Source: JAKVCB01 sp963578605
GTDB lineage: Bacteria; Planctomycetota; Planctomycetia; Pirellulales; Lacipirellulaceae
DNA: 11,156 bases
Reading direction: 5' to 3'
Assembly: GCA_963578605.1 (NCBI GenBank)
Contig: CAUZEA010000149.1
Location: 1-11,156 of the forward strand
Notes under the pieces: generated by a model
Database searches by the model: none
What the model was told of the DNA's origin: nothing
Seen by the model: the letters and a program-made list of their open reading frames with translations, nothing else
Shown: piece after piece, positions 1 to 6,809 of the stretch
Layout: each line of letters opens with the position of its first letter
How positions within the stretch are numbered: the first letter of the stretch is position 1
Translations under genes and position numbers: made by a program

Positions 1-1284
1 ATGATCAATACCGACGGGGCGACCGGGTCAAGTGTCGACGCGGAGATTCATGAGCTTGTGAGCCAGATTCTCGCCGACGTTCAGGCCGTCAGTTATACCG
101 ATACCTTCGTATACGTTGAAACGTCGGGAGTTCCCTCCTACATGACGGGGCCATTTCCCGACGGCAACCCTACCTACCCGTCGGATCTTGACGCAACGTA
201 TCGGATACCCCGTTCACCTCAGATGGACTCCAGCGGAAACAATGCAGAGGTTGGCTTGGGCCCACAAGGGGTTTTTATCAACGGGGTCGCCCTCTTTAAC
301 TACGCCGATGGGATGTCGTACAACAACCAGGGTATTTGGAATCAAGACGCAAACTTCTTTGAAGCCGATGGGTTTGATGCGGCACCAGGACACCCGGCAC
401 CCGTTGGTTTTGGACCTCCCGGTGGTGGGCCTCCCGGCGGCGGTGGCGCCCTCGTGGCAGGGCGTTACCACCACCACCAAAATCCTGTCAAACTGCGTGA
501 CGTGGTTGGTGACGACGGGTCGACACATTCACCAATTTTGGGGTTCGCTTTCGACGGTTTTCCGATTTACGGTCCCTACGGGTACGTCGACCCCGCTGAC
601 CCTGCAAGTGAAATTGTTCGCATTGAATCGGGTTACCAACTCCGAGATATTACCCAGCGCACAACCTTGCCGGACGGAACCGGACTCTCGGCGGCCCTTT
701 ATGGCCCATCTTTCGCCGAGGCGGAACTGGGAGCGTATCAAGAAGACTACGTTTTTGATGCCGCCTCAGGTGATTTGGACGAACACAACGGGCAGTTTGC
801 GATCACCCCCGATTACCCCGAAGGTACTTATGCATATTTTGTGACGCTCGACGAAAACGGAGATACTGCGTTTCCGCACATGCTGGGACCAACCTTTTAC
901 GGGCAAGTTGCCTCACAACAAAATCTTGTGATTCCGGCGGGAGCAACAGAGTATGTTCCGTCGCAGCCAACCAACTTGGGTGATTTTAATGGCAACGGGC
1001 AGGTTGATGCCGCGGACTACACTCTGTGGCGCGATGCGCTAGGCCAGACCGTAACACCCAACACGGGCCCCGATGCCAACGGCGACGGTACTATTAACCA
1101 GGAAGATTTCCTGGTCTGGCATGCCAACTTTGGACTGGCAGTAGGTGCTTCAGCGACCAGGGCCGTGCCAGAGTCGGGGTCGATCGGGCTGTTTGTGCTG
1201 TTCGCACTATTTTTCGGTCTGTCTTTCGCTGGCCGCTGCGGACCTCGTGACCAATTTGAGGGCAGAAGATTTTTCAGCAGGTGA
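1..1284 (+). CDS. YHYH-domain exported protein with dockerin pair and PEP-CTERM-like tail (5' end probably outside window)
   Basis: Residues are numbered from the ATG at base 1. Residues about 30-300 match the YHYH family: a Y-H-H-H cluster at 156-159, then G-F-A-F-D-G-F-P-I-Y-G-P-Y-G at 181-194. A proline/glycine-rich stretch lies at 139-149. Residues 328-343 and 358-373 are two EF-hand-like dockerin type I repeats (D-x-N-G-N-G-x-V-D and D-A-N-G-D-G-x-I-N). The tail is V-P-E-S at 389-392, a hydrophobic helix at about 394-411, and a basic end (R412, GRR). This resembles a PEP-CTERM sorting signal, so the protein is probably exported and processed at the envelope. Dockerin plus sorting tail is common in Pirellulales; the biochemical role of YHYH domains is poorly known. 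No signal peptide is visible although the tail requires export, so the true start is probably upstream of the window. The gene is convergent with the carrier gene that follows. Confidence 0.85.
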   Translation: MINTDGATGSSVDAEIHELVSQILADVQAVSYTDTFVYVETSGVPSYMTGPFPDGNPTYPSDLDATYRIPRSPQMDSSGNNAEVGLGPQGVFINGVALFNYADGMSYNNQGIWNQDANFFEADGFDAAPGHPAPVGFGPPGGGPPGGGGALVAGRYHHHQNPVKLRDVVGDDGSTHSPILGFAFDGFPIYGPYGYVDPADPASEIVRIESGYQLRDITQRTTLPDGTGLSAALYGPSFAEAELGAYQEDYVFDAASGDLDEHNGQFAITPDYPEGTYAYFVTLDENGDTAFPHMLGPTFYGQVASQQNLVIPAGATEYVPSQPTNLGDFNGNGQVDAADYTLWRDALGQTVTPNTGPDANGDGTINQEDFLVWHANFGLAVGASATRAVPESGSIGLFVLFALFFGLSFAGRCGPRDQFEGRRFFSR

Positions 1285-1467
1285 AAGATCCCACCACAAG
1301 ATTCCTTCGTCGACAATCGCTTCGGTAACCAGCACTCAATGGCAAACATGGTTGTTGGCCATGCACCCTTCAAAAGAAGAAACGGTGCTGATGGGGCACG
1401 AACCGGGCGACTCATTTGGGACCACACTCCCACGGCGAGCAGGCTCGTCATCATTGCCTGGCGGTGA

Positions 1468-2940
1468 TTAACGTAGCTTGCTGGCGATCCACATCGATGC
1501 CAATATCCAGACGGGCAAAACGATGAAGTGCCAATAGGTGTGATCCCACATCGCCTTGACACCGATGACCGCAAAGATCAGCCCAGCCAGGATGTTAAAT
1601 ACCATCATGAATCGCGGCATTCTGAGTGATTGAGGTAAAAATCGACGATCAGCCCAGGTGTTTGCAAAGCAGTAAAATCCACATAGCAGAATGCTGGCGT
1701 AAATGGCTGGGAACGTGGCAACTTCGACAAGACCTACACCTGGCAGGGCACGTGTTATCCAGACAATGGCCAAACCTCCGAAAAGCGTCCACACAATCGC
1801 AAACCAGCGGATTCGGTTTGCGCTCCAACGCCTTTGAATGCCAGGCACGACGCGCGAATATTCGTTGAACACACCGGAGGCCATCTCTGGACCACCATAA
1901 ACATTACCAAAAAATGCCAAAAACACAGCCAGCTGGTAAACAGGCAAAAGTGCCGGACTGAGCTGTGTCAAAAACTGGCTCTGGTGCAACAACAGTTCGC
2001 TATCTTTTGCGGGCACAATCTGCTGAGGTAGCAAAATAATTGAGGACAAGACGCAAAACGAAGTGGCTATCACGATGACCATCATCATGCTTAGCACGGT
2101 ATCGATCATTGCAGCTCGAACCCAAATGCGCACCACATGATGGGGATCCTTGTCGATTACCGTGAGTTCCTCGTCACCGGCAATCCCCATCGAACTTCGT
2201 CCCCACTGCTTTTCCCGCAACATCGAGACATAAAAGATATAATCACCCGCAGCGCCACCAATGACTGAGATAGCAACTGTCAATTCCAGCCACTGGGAAC
2301 GTCCCGAAAAATTCTCGTGGTACTTGTCTAACACCCAACCCGGGTACTCGGGTATTTGCGGAAGCAGGAGCCCTTTGAGGACCTGCCACCATGGTGGTTG
2401 TACATAAAAGACCGCAACCAGGATGCATACCAACATCACACCAAGAATCATCATCTGGGCCCGTTCCAGAAATCGGTAATTTCCAATCACCAGTAAGACC
2501 AGTGATCCGATGACGCATACGGTTGCCCAAAAATACATATCTCCATGGGGAAAGATAGAAGCCGTAATGCCACCCAAAAGTCCGGTTTGCAGTGAAGCCC
2601 AAAACGGGTTGCAGATAAAGAAGATCGAGAAAAAAAATAATGGCAGCCAACCACGCGGACCGGGGACCTCCTTCCAACGCTCCAGTGGGTGTGCTCCTGA
2701 GAGGATCATGTGACGCGCGCTGCTATAGGCCAAAATCCATTTAAGGAACGCGGCCAGGGGAAAGATCCACAGCAGCCGGTAACCAAAAATCGCTCCCATC
2801 CGCGAGGGAAACAAAAGTTCACCACTGCCGACTGTTAACGAAGCGATTACGGCACCCGGACCAAAGAATGAAAACCACAATAACGGATTGCGGGTCAACA
2901 ACGGGCGAGGAGGTGAGGGATACTTGGAATGTTCGACCAT
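1468..2940 (-). CDS. Nramp-like (SLC11-related) membrane transporter with non-canonical ion-binding motifs
   Basis: A protein of 490 residues from the ATG at 2940. An in-frame TTG at 2967 would add nine residues; neither start has a clear Shine-Dalgarno, and I prefer the ATG. There are about 11-12 hydrophobic segments, placing it in the inner membrane. The first helix opens F-F-G-P-G-A-V-I-A-S as in Nramp proteins. Where Nramp has D-P-G-N, this protein has G-S-G-E (residues 38-41 from this ATG). In the helix that should carry M-P-H, it reads I-G-G-A-A-G-D-Y (about 227-234). A G-N-V-Y-G-G-P-E segment lies near residue 345. Canonical Nramp proteins are proton-coupled Mn/Fe importers. Without the Asp, Asn and Met ligands, this protein may carry another ion or substrate. 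It lies 116 bases downstream of the glycosyltransferase on the same strand, too far to assume co-translation. Family placement is fairly sure; substrate is unknown. Confidence 0.75.
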   Translation of the reverse strand: MVEHSKYPSPPRPLLTRNPLLWFSFFGPGAVIASLTVGSGELLFPSRMGAIFGYRLLWIFPLAAFLKWILAYSSARHMILSGAHPLERWKEVPGPRGWLPLFFFSIFFICNPFWASLQTGLLGGITASIFPHGDMYFWATVCVIGSLVLLVIGNYRFLERAQMMILGVMLVCILVAVFYVQPPWWQVLKGLLLPQIPEYPGWVLDKYHENFSGRSQWLELTVAISVIGGAAGDYIFYVSMLREKQWGRSSMGIAGDEELTVIDKDPHHVVRIWVRAAMIDTVLSMMMVIVIATSFCVLSSIILLPQQIVPAKDSELLLHQSQFLTQLSPALLPVYQLAVFLAFFGNVYGGPEMASGVFNEYSRVVPGIQRRWSANRIRWFAIVWTLFGGLAIVWITRALPGVGLVEVATFPAIYASILLCGFYCFANTWADRRFLPQSLRMPRFMMVFNILAGLIFAVIGVKAMWDHTYWHFIVLPVWILASMWIASKLR

Positions 2941-3056
2941 GGTGAGTTGAAGATACGGGAACCGCAATTTAAGGGAAACAGCTAATTTCTAAGGAGACCT
3001 ATCCTATTCTGCGAATTTAGCTGCCATACCGACCTCCGCCGTACTGTGGTGTCCCC

Positions 3057-4670
3057 TCACCAGGGCACATGCAGCACTTCCACCTGCGGCAGGCCGACCG
3101 GAACAACTCCGAGCTCGCGTGCCACCGCAGCGAAAGCTTCTGTCTCGATGAGATCACGATAGGGAATCTCGGGAAAGCAGAGTCCACCGCGATGCAAGGC
3201 GGCATCGACCAGCAACATGGTGCCGCCAACACCGTGGAGTTCCACGATCTCGAGATGGCGGAGATCGCTCAGATGCAAACGGCCGACAAAGGTCGGCAAC
3301 GGCTGATAAAGACCCTTAGATATCGACCGGTAATAGTGATGGTCCTTTTCGGGCCGGTTCGTGACAAAACTGTTCAGGTCGAAGCTCGGTCCACCCGACC
3401 TGACAACGCAGTTTGGGACGACAATCCGGCGGCCAGTGGCCATCAGACGCCCGATGATGTCTCTCGGAAACCGCCACACATCGATGTCGATCCAGAGTGC
3501 CCAATCGTCCGTCGCATCCAGACCGTTCTCGATCAGGTGATTGCGCACCTTGGCAATACCGCTGCGACGCGATCGCTGAAAACGCGGCTTCCAGCGCTTT
3601 TTGTGATCGAACCTGGTACCGACATGATGCTGCAGCAGGACAATGTCGCGGTAACGAGAGCCGAGCGACTCGACGGCTGACTGGAGCCGGCGCCAGCTTT
3701 CGTCAACGCTGTCACCTTCGCAGAAGACCAGCTTGATCCGGTCCTTGGGGTAGTCGAGGTCTTGAATCGTCGCGAGGAAGAACTCGATTTGGTCGGCCGC
3801 ATCGCGGAGGGGCACCAGGATGGCTACGTTGCCACCGGAGGGCGGGCCAACGCTCAGGCATGCAGGGTCGACGCTCCGCCGTGCTGCCTTTGGATGCAAC
3901 GTTTTGCCCTTGGTCAGCTGGTGGCACGCTTTGAAAACGAGACAGCGGATGCGGTTCCACACCGTCGGCGGAGGCATCGGCGACCACCAGGTCCTGGCCC
4001 AGTAGTGGACCGAAAGGCAAGACTTATCTTCAACCTTTCCCGGCACTCGGGGCGTCCGCTCGGTGATGAGCGGCGCGCACACGCCGGTAACTGCGTCCCG
4101 GTCGACTGGGGTGAAAAGGGTCGAGGGGTGAATTGCAAAGGCGGTCTGGTCCGGAAAACTGAGTTTTGCCGAGGTAAACAGGCAAGGACCGGTCGCGTCG
4201 ATCACCTCTTTCGCATCAGCGAGATCCGACAAATAGGAAAGCAGATGGGGCCAAAAGGGATGGCCCGGTGGACTGGCGATCGTCCCGTTGAAAAGCAAAT
4301 AGGGCAATCCACGGAACCCGCACTGCAGCGCCCAATGGGAGTCTGGTTCCTGGCATACGACGATTCGATGCTCGTCCATGATGGGATCAAAGGGCGCGAC
4401 GCACTCGCAATCGAGATCGGCATACACACCACCGAAATGGTGTAACAGTAAGTACCGGGCGGCGTCGGCTCTGTTCACCCCGTTTTGGTAGCTGCAGTAG
4501 GTGGGGAGAAAACTGGGATAATGCTCGGCGACGAAATCGAGCAGCATCCGGTCACTCCAGACCATTCGGGTCCAGCCCGGGTTATGGCGAAGCCAGCTCT
4601 CCGACCATCGCTGGAATCGCGGGGGTATGGTATCGGTTTTCCAGGTCTGGTGCAGGATCGGAGGGATCAT
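3057..4670 (-). CDS. Two-domain glycosyltransferase: GT32 (Och1-like) fused to GT62 (Mnn9/Anp1-like)
   Basis: A protein of 537 residues. Residues 1-230 match the DXD sugar-binding family of GT32: I-P-P-I-L-H-Q-T-W at 2-10, N-R-A-D-A-A-R-Y at 66-73, and G-G-V-Y-A-D-L-D at 80-87 with the DXD pair D85/D87. A basic linker (about 240-275) leads to a second domain at about 280-537 with the layout of fungal Anp1/Mnn9/Van1. It has V-P-L-R-D-A at 286-291, a R-R-S-G-I-A-K-V-R-N segment at 368-377, W-I-D-I-D-V at 393-398 (second DXD, D395/D397), V-P-N-C at 418-421, D-L-N-S-F at 431-435, G-V-G-G-T-M-L-L-V at 480-488 and Y-R-D-L-I-E-T-E at 504-511. Both families use nucleotide sugars (GDP-mannose in fungi). 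The protein has no signal peptide or membrane anchor, so it is probably cytosolic. I infer sequential addition of two sugars to one acceptor. Sampled stretches are near 62% GC, above most neighbours. The left copy of a direct repeat starts three bases upstream of the ATG. Confidence 0.88.
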   Translation of the reverse strand: MIPPILHQTWKTDTIPPRFQRWSESWLRHNPGWTRMVWSDRMLLDFVAEHYPSFLPTYCSYQNGVNRADAARYLLLHHFGGVYADLDCECVAPFDPIMDEHRIVVCQEPDSHWALQCGFRGLPYLLFNGTIASPPGHPFWPHLLSYLSDLADAKEVIDATGPCLFTSAKLSFPDQTAFAIHPSTLFTPVDRDAVTGVCAPLITERTPRVPGKVEDKSCLSVHYWARTWWSPMPPPTVWNRIRCLVFKACHQLTKGKTLHPKAARRSVDPACLSVGPPSGGNVAILVPLRDAADQIEFFLATIQDLDYPKDRIKLVFCEGDSVDESWRRLQSAVESLGSRYRDIVLLQHHVGTRFDHKKRWKPRFQRSRRSGIAKVRNHLIENGLDATDDWALWIDIDVWRFPRDIIGRLMATGRRIVVPNCVVRSGGPSFDLNSFVTNRPEKDHHYYRSISKGLYQPLPTFVGRLHLSDLRHLEIVELHGVGGTMLLVDAALHRGGLCFPEIPYRDLIETEAFAAVARELGVVPVGLPQVEVLHVPW

Positions 4671-4672
4671 CG

Positions 4673-4801
4673 CATGTCGATCAGATTGCCAGTGGCGCGA
4701 ATCAGGCCCGCGCGTGGGGTTGGAAGTCTGCTGCCGTGCATGAATGCAAACCTTGCAAGGTTCCTTGAAGTTGGTTGCGACCAGTTTTAATCGGGAAGAT
4801 C
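4673..4801. repeat. Direct repeat R, left copy (129 bp)
   Basis: This segment matches 7324-7432 in the same orientation. By eye, 98 of 109 aligned bases are identical, with one 20-base insertion here (about 4728-4747). The last 34 bases (4768-4801) are identical in both copies. Similarity ends next to the glycosyltransferase start on one side and at a GATC on the other. In the right copy the same bases encode the final five codons and stop of the MFS gene; here no MFS coding sequence lies beyond them. The copy contains a perfect 14-base palindrome at 4749-4762. Confidence 0.9.
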
Positions 4802-4845
4802 ACACAAATCCCACAGCTTTTTCATCATCATCTTGAAGCTTCCGC

Positions 4846-4873
4846 TTGGCTAACAGGAAAGGTTGCCTACAAT
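4846..4873 (+). promoter_or_regulatory. Candidate sigma70-like promoter for the O-methyltransferase
   Basis: TTGGCT (4846-4851) and TACAAT (4868-4873) are separated by 16 bases. A transcript starting near 4880 would have a leader of about 250 bases that includes the tandem repeats. This is a pattern match only; the pair at 5005-5034 is an alternative. Confidence 0.35.
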
Positions 4874-5004
4874 AGCATCGGCCCGGGTGTTAACCCGATT
4901 TCGCCAGCGCTTGCCGACATCACCGCTTACTGAATCGAGACCCAATCAGGCCCGCACTTAACAGGAGCCGTTTTCACAAACCGCTTTGCCTTGAACCAAA
5001 ACCA

Positions 5005-5034
5005 TTGAACCCGACCGGACGATTGTATTATTAT
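5005..5034 (+). promoter_or_regulatory. Alternative promoter overlapping the first tandem-repeat unit
   Basis: TTGAAC (5005-5010) is followed after 18 bases by TATTAT (5029-5034), the last six bases of the first repeat unit. If this is the true promoter, the repeats would overlie the -10 region and start site, a usual place for an operator. Each repeat unit brings its own TATTAT-like end, so the -10 assignment is ambiguous. Confidence 0.3.
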
Positions 5035-5088
5035 CCCGACCGGACGATTGTACTATTATTTATCCCGACCGGACGATTGTATTATTAT
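5010..5088. repeat. Three tandem 25-29 bp repeats upstream of the O-methyltransferase
   Basis: The units are 5010-5034 (25 bp), 5035-5063 (29 bp) and 5064-5088 (25 bp). Each begins CCCGACCGGACGATTGTA and continues into an AT-rich TATTAT/CTATTATTTAT end. Units one and three are identical; unit two has a T-to-C change and four extra bases. The array ends 45 bases before the methyltransferase ATG, where direct repeats often act as regulator-binding sites. Alternatives are a simple slippage expansion or multiplied -10 elements. Confidence 0.88.
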
Positions 5089-5133
5089 CTTGTTCCTCGG
5101 CCATTTTCAACAGCGGGACGCCGTTAACCAACT

Positions 5134-6180
5134 ATGCCAACATCCGCAGTTACCCTCCCGACGATCGATCCTACCTCCATTTTTGAATTATTTCGTGGAA
5201 GCTACGGCAGCGAATTACTGACTGCAGCGGTCTGCCATTTCAACGTGTTTGAACGTTTGGCAAAGGGTCCCTTAAGCTGGACACAATTGTGCAACGATTT
5301 GCAATTAGCACCCCGATCGGCTCATGTCCTGATTACGGCGTTGCGAGCTTTCGACCTGTTGACCACCAACGCTGATGGCGACCTGTCACTGACCGAATTA
5401 GCTCATGAGCACCTCGTGCCTGGAGCACCCTTCGACGTCGGTGACTATATCGCTGCGGCCGCCGACAGTCCCGGCGTACAAACCATGGTCCAGTGTTTAC
5501 GGAGCAACCGGCCCTTGGGTAGCGACGATGAAACGGGAGTTGGTTTTATCTATCGGAATGGCATTCGGTCGGCAATGGATACCACATCCTCGGCTCGACA
5601 TTTTACACTGTTACTGTCCGGCCGCGCCAAAAATGTCGCGCCTGCTCTGGCGCAACGCGTGTCCATGAACGGAGTCCGCAAGGTTCTTGATGTCGGCGGT
5701 GGGACAGGAATTTACACGATTGCACTGTTGCAAAAAAACCCGGGCCTGCGAGGGGTTGTTTTGGACCGTCCTGAAGTTTTAAAGGTTGCCGCCGAAATGG
5801 CAGCCGCCTACGGTGTGGCCGACCGGTTGGAGCTTGTGGGTGGGGATATGTTCGTGGATCCACTGCCACAGGATTGCGAAGTGACCCTGTTGTCCAATAT
5901 TTTGCACGACTGGGATGAACCGGAGTGTCAGCAGCTCGTAAATCGCTGTGTTGCAGCTTTGCCTGTGGACGGGCGACTCTTGATCCATGATGTATTTCTC
6001 AACGACGAATTGGATGGCCCCTTACCCATTGCGCTCTATTCGGCTGCCCTGTTTACGGTGACAGAAGGACGAGCTTACAGCGCTAAAGAATATCGACACT
6101 GGCTCACCCAAGCCGGATTATCACCGGGTGAAATCATGCCTACGTTGATTCATTGCGGCGTCTTATCGGCGACAAAATAA
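5134..6180 (+). CDS. SAM-dependent O-methyltransferase, plant/ASMT type
   Basis: A protein of 348 residues, a usual length for the family. Residues about 15-100 form the winged-helix dimerisation domain (F-E-R-L-A-K-G-P near 39-46, and a helix-rich A-P-R-S-A-H-V-L-I-T-A-L-R segment). Residues about 150-348 are the Rossmann methyltransferase: motif I L-D-V-G-G-G-T-G at 185-192, L-D-R-P-E-V at 210-215, G-D-M-F at 237-240, and L-S-N-I-L-H-D-W-D-E at 253-262. H258 is the likely general base. Relatives methylate hydroxyl groups on aromatic or polyketide-like small molecules using S-adenosylmethionine; the substrate here cannot be read from sequence. It is the first gene inside the segment bracketed by repeat R, preceded by three tandem repeats that suggest dedicated regulation. 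A small cupin follows on the same strand, 242 bases on. No strong Shine-Dalgarno is visible before the ATG. Confidence 0.9.
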   Translation: MPTSAVTLPTIDPTSIFELFRGSYGSELLTAAVCHFNVFERLAKGPLSWTQLCNDLQLAPRSAHVLITALRAFDLLTTNADGDLSLTELAHEHLVPGAPFDVGDYIAAAADSPGVQTMVQCLRSNRPLGSDDETGVGFIYRNGIRSAMDTTSSARHFTLLLSGRAKNVAPALAQRVSMNGVRKVLDVGGGTGIYTIALLQKNPGLRGVVLDRPEVLKVAAEMAAAYGVADRLELVGGDMFVDPLPQDCEVTLLSNILHDWDEPECQQLVNRCVAALPVDGRLLIHDVFLNDELDGPLPIALYSAALFTVTEGRAYSAKEYRHWLTQAGLSPGEIMPTLIHCGVLSATK

Positions 6181-6199
6181 TCTGCTATCGAAAGGTGCC

Positions 6200-6301
6200 A
6201 TGAGTCTCGTATTCCCTTTCTTGTTGTTTACTCTCAGCCAACCGGACGACAGGCATTTTGAGCCCCGTGCGCATCATGTTGAGCGACGAGCCGCAGGATG
6301 A
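6200..6301 (+). CDS. Possible small ORF, 33 residues, unknown
   Basis: The ATG at 6200 follows AAAGG (6191-6195) by four bases and lies 20 bases after the methyltransferase stop, so translation is plausible. The peptide starts with a hydrophobic stretch (L-V-F-P-F-L-L-F) and ends in a charged, His/Arg-rich tail, a layout like a short membrane or signal peptide. I recognise no family. The opposite strand also has a longer open frame here, so this may be only leader for the cupin gene. Confidence 0.2.
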   Translation: MSLVFPFLLFTLSQPDDRHFEPRAHHVERRAAG

Positions 6302-6410
6302 CCAACGAGTTAACGCCCTGGTGAAATTGCCATCGCAGAATTGATTTTCACGAGGTCCACTCGTTGACGAGTCGGCTGTCGGTGCTGGAATCGTCGATGA
6401 TCTTGATTGA

Positions 6411-6416
6411 AAAGGA
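6411..6416 (+). promoter_or_regulatory. Ribosome binding site of the cupin gene
   Basis: AAGGAA six bases before ATG 6423 fixes this start, and it is one of the clearer Shine-Dalgarno sequences in a window where most genes have none. Confidence 0.55.
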
Positions 6417-6422
6417 ACAGCG

Positions 6423-6746
6423 ATGGGCAATCTTTTCTCACCCCTCCCCACTCAGCTTCCAGAAGAACTCAGACAGGTCCTGGCCAACTCCGCATCCCTC
6501 CGCATCGAACGCATCGTCTCTCAGGGTCACGCTTCCCCTGCAGGGTTCTGGTACGATCAGGACGAGAACGAATGGGTTGTCGTGTTGAAAGGCAGGGCCA
6601 GGCTGCAATTCCAGGGTGATGAGAAACTACTGGAAATGGGGCCGGGAGATTTCGTCAATATCCTGGCTCATCAACGGCATCGGATCCAATGGACCACCGA
6701 TCAGGAGCCAACGATTTGGTTGGCCGTGTTTTACCACAGCGATTGA
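6423..6746 (+). CDS. Small single-domain cupin protein
   Basis: A 107-residue protein that is almost entirely one cupin barrel. Motif 1 is degenerate: residues about 36-58 read H-A-S-P-A-G-F-W-Y-D-Q-D-E-N-E-W-V-V-V-L, with H36, E51 and the following L-K-G-x-A near 56-60. Motif 2 is G-P-G-D-F-V-N-I-L-A-H-Q-R-H-R at about 73-87, including the conserved P-G-D-F and histidines H83 and H86. These could hold a metal ion. Small cupins of this kind include enzymes, sugar- or metabolite-binding proteins and putative sensors, so no reaction is assigned. The start is well supported by AAGGAA at 6411-6416, six bases before the ATG. It is on the same strand as the methyltransferase, but the 242-base gap leaves co-transcription open. 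Confidence 0.85.
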   Translation: MGNLFSPLPTQLPEELRQVLANSASLRIERIVSQGHASPAGFWYDQDENEWVVVLKGRARLQFQGDEKLLEMGPGDFVNILAHQRHRIQWTTDQEPTIWLAVFYHSD

Positions 6747-6809
6747 CCTGTGGTCAGAATTTAACCACTCATCAACAACCGTAGGCTGCTGACAAAAACA
6801 GCCAGCAAG

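Larger units (their letters stand above)
4802..5133. other. Gene-free leader region upstream of the O-methyltransferase
   Basis: I see no protein-coding frame with recognisable content in these 332 bases. They hold a candidate promoter (4846-4873), a second promoter-like pair at the edge of the tandem repeats (5005-5034) and the three-unit tandem repeat (5010-5088). From the repeat to the methyltransferase ATG there are 45 bases without a clear Shine-Dalgarno. The region is more AT-rich around the repeats than the flanking genes. Confidence 0.6.

Noticed and set aside
188..844. Overlapping plus-strand frame of 218 codons
   Set aside because: It lies in another frame of the YHYH gene and is rich in Thr/Arg/His with no domain.
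1285..1467. Possible terminator between the YHYH and Nramp-like genes
   Set aside because: Only a weak ATGGC/GCCAT pairing with a 14-base loop (1339-1362) and no T run, so it is not listed.
3017..3060. Gly/Tyr-rich peptide tail in the -1 frame after the glycosyltransferase stop
   Set aside because: It could suggest a frameshifted C-terminal extension, but the in-frame protein already reaches the end of its GT62 domain and there is no slippery site.
3069..4445. Several plus-strand frames (3069-3680, 3762-4445)
   Set aside because: They are antisense to the two-domain glycosyltransferase, show no recognisable motifs and have low-quality composition.
6240..6248. ACCGGACGA, resembling the core of the tandem repeats
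   Set aside because: Only nine bases match, without the AT-rich half; likely chance.
6185..6451. Minus-strand frame of 88 codons between the methyltransferase and cupin
   Set aside because: It overlaps the cupin start and its ribosome binding site, with no recognisable domain. Its charged second half is mildly suggestive but insufficient.
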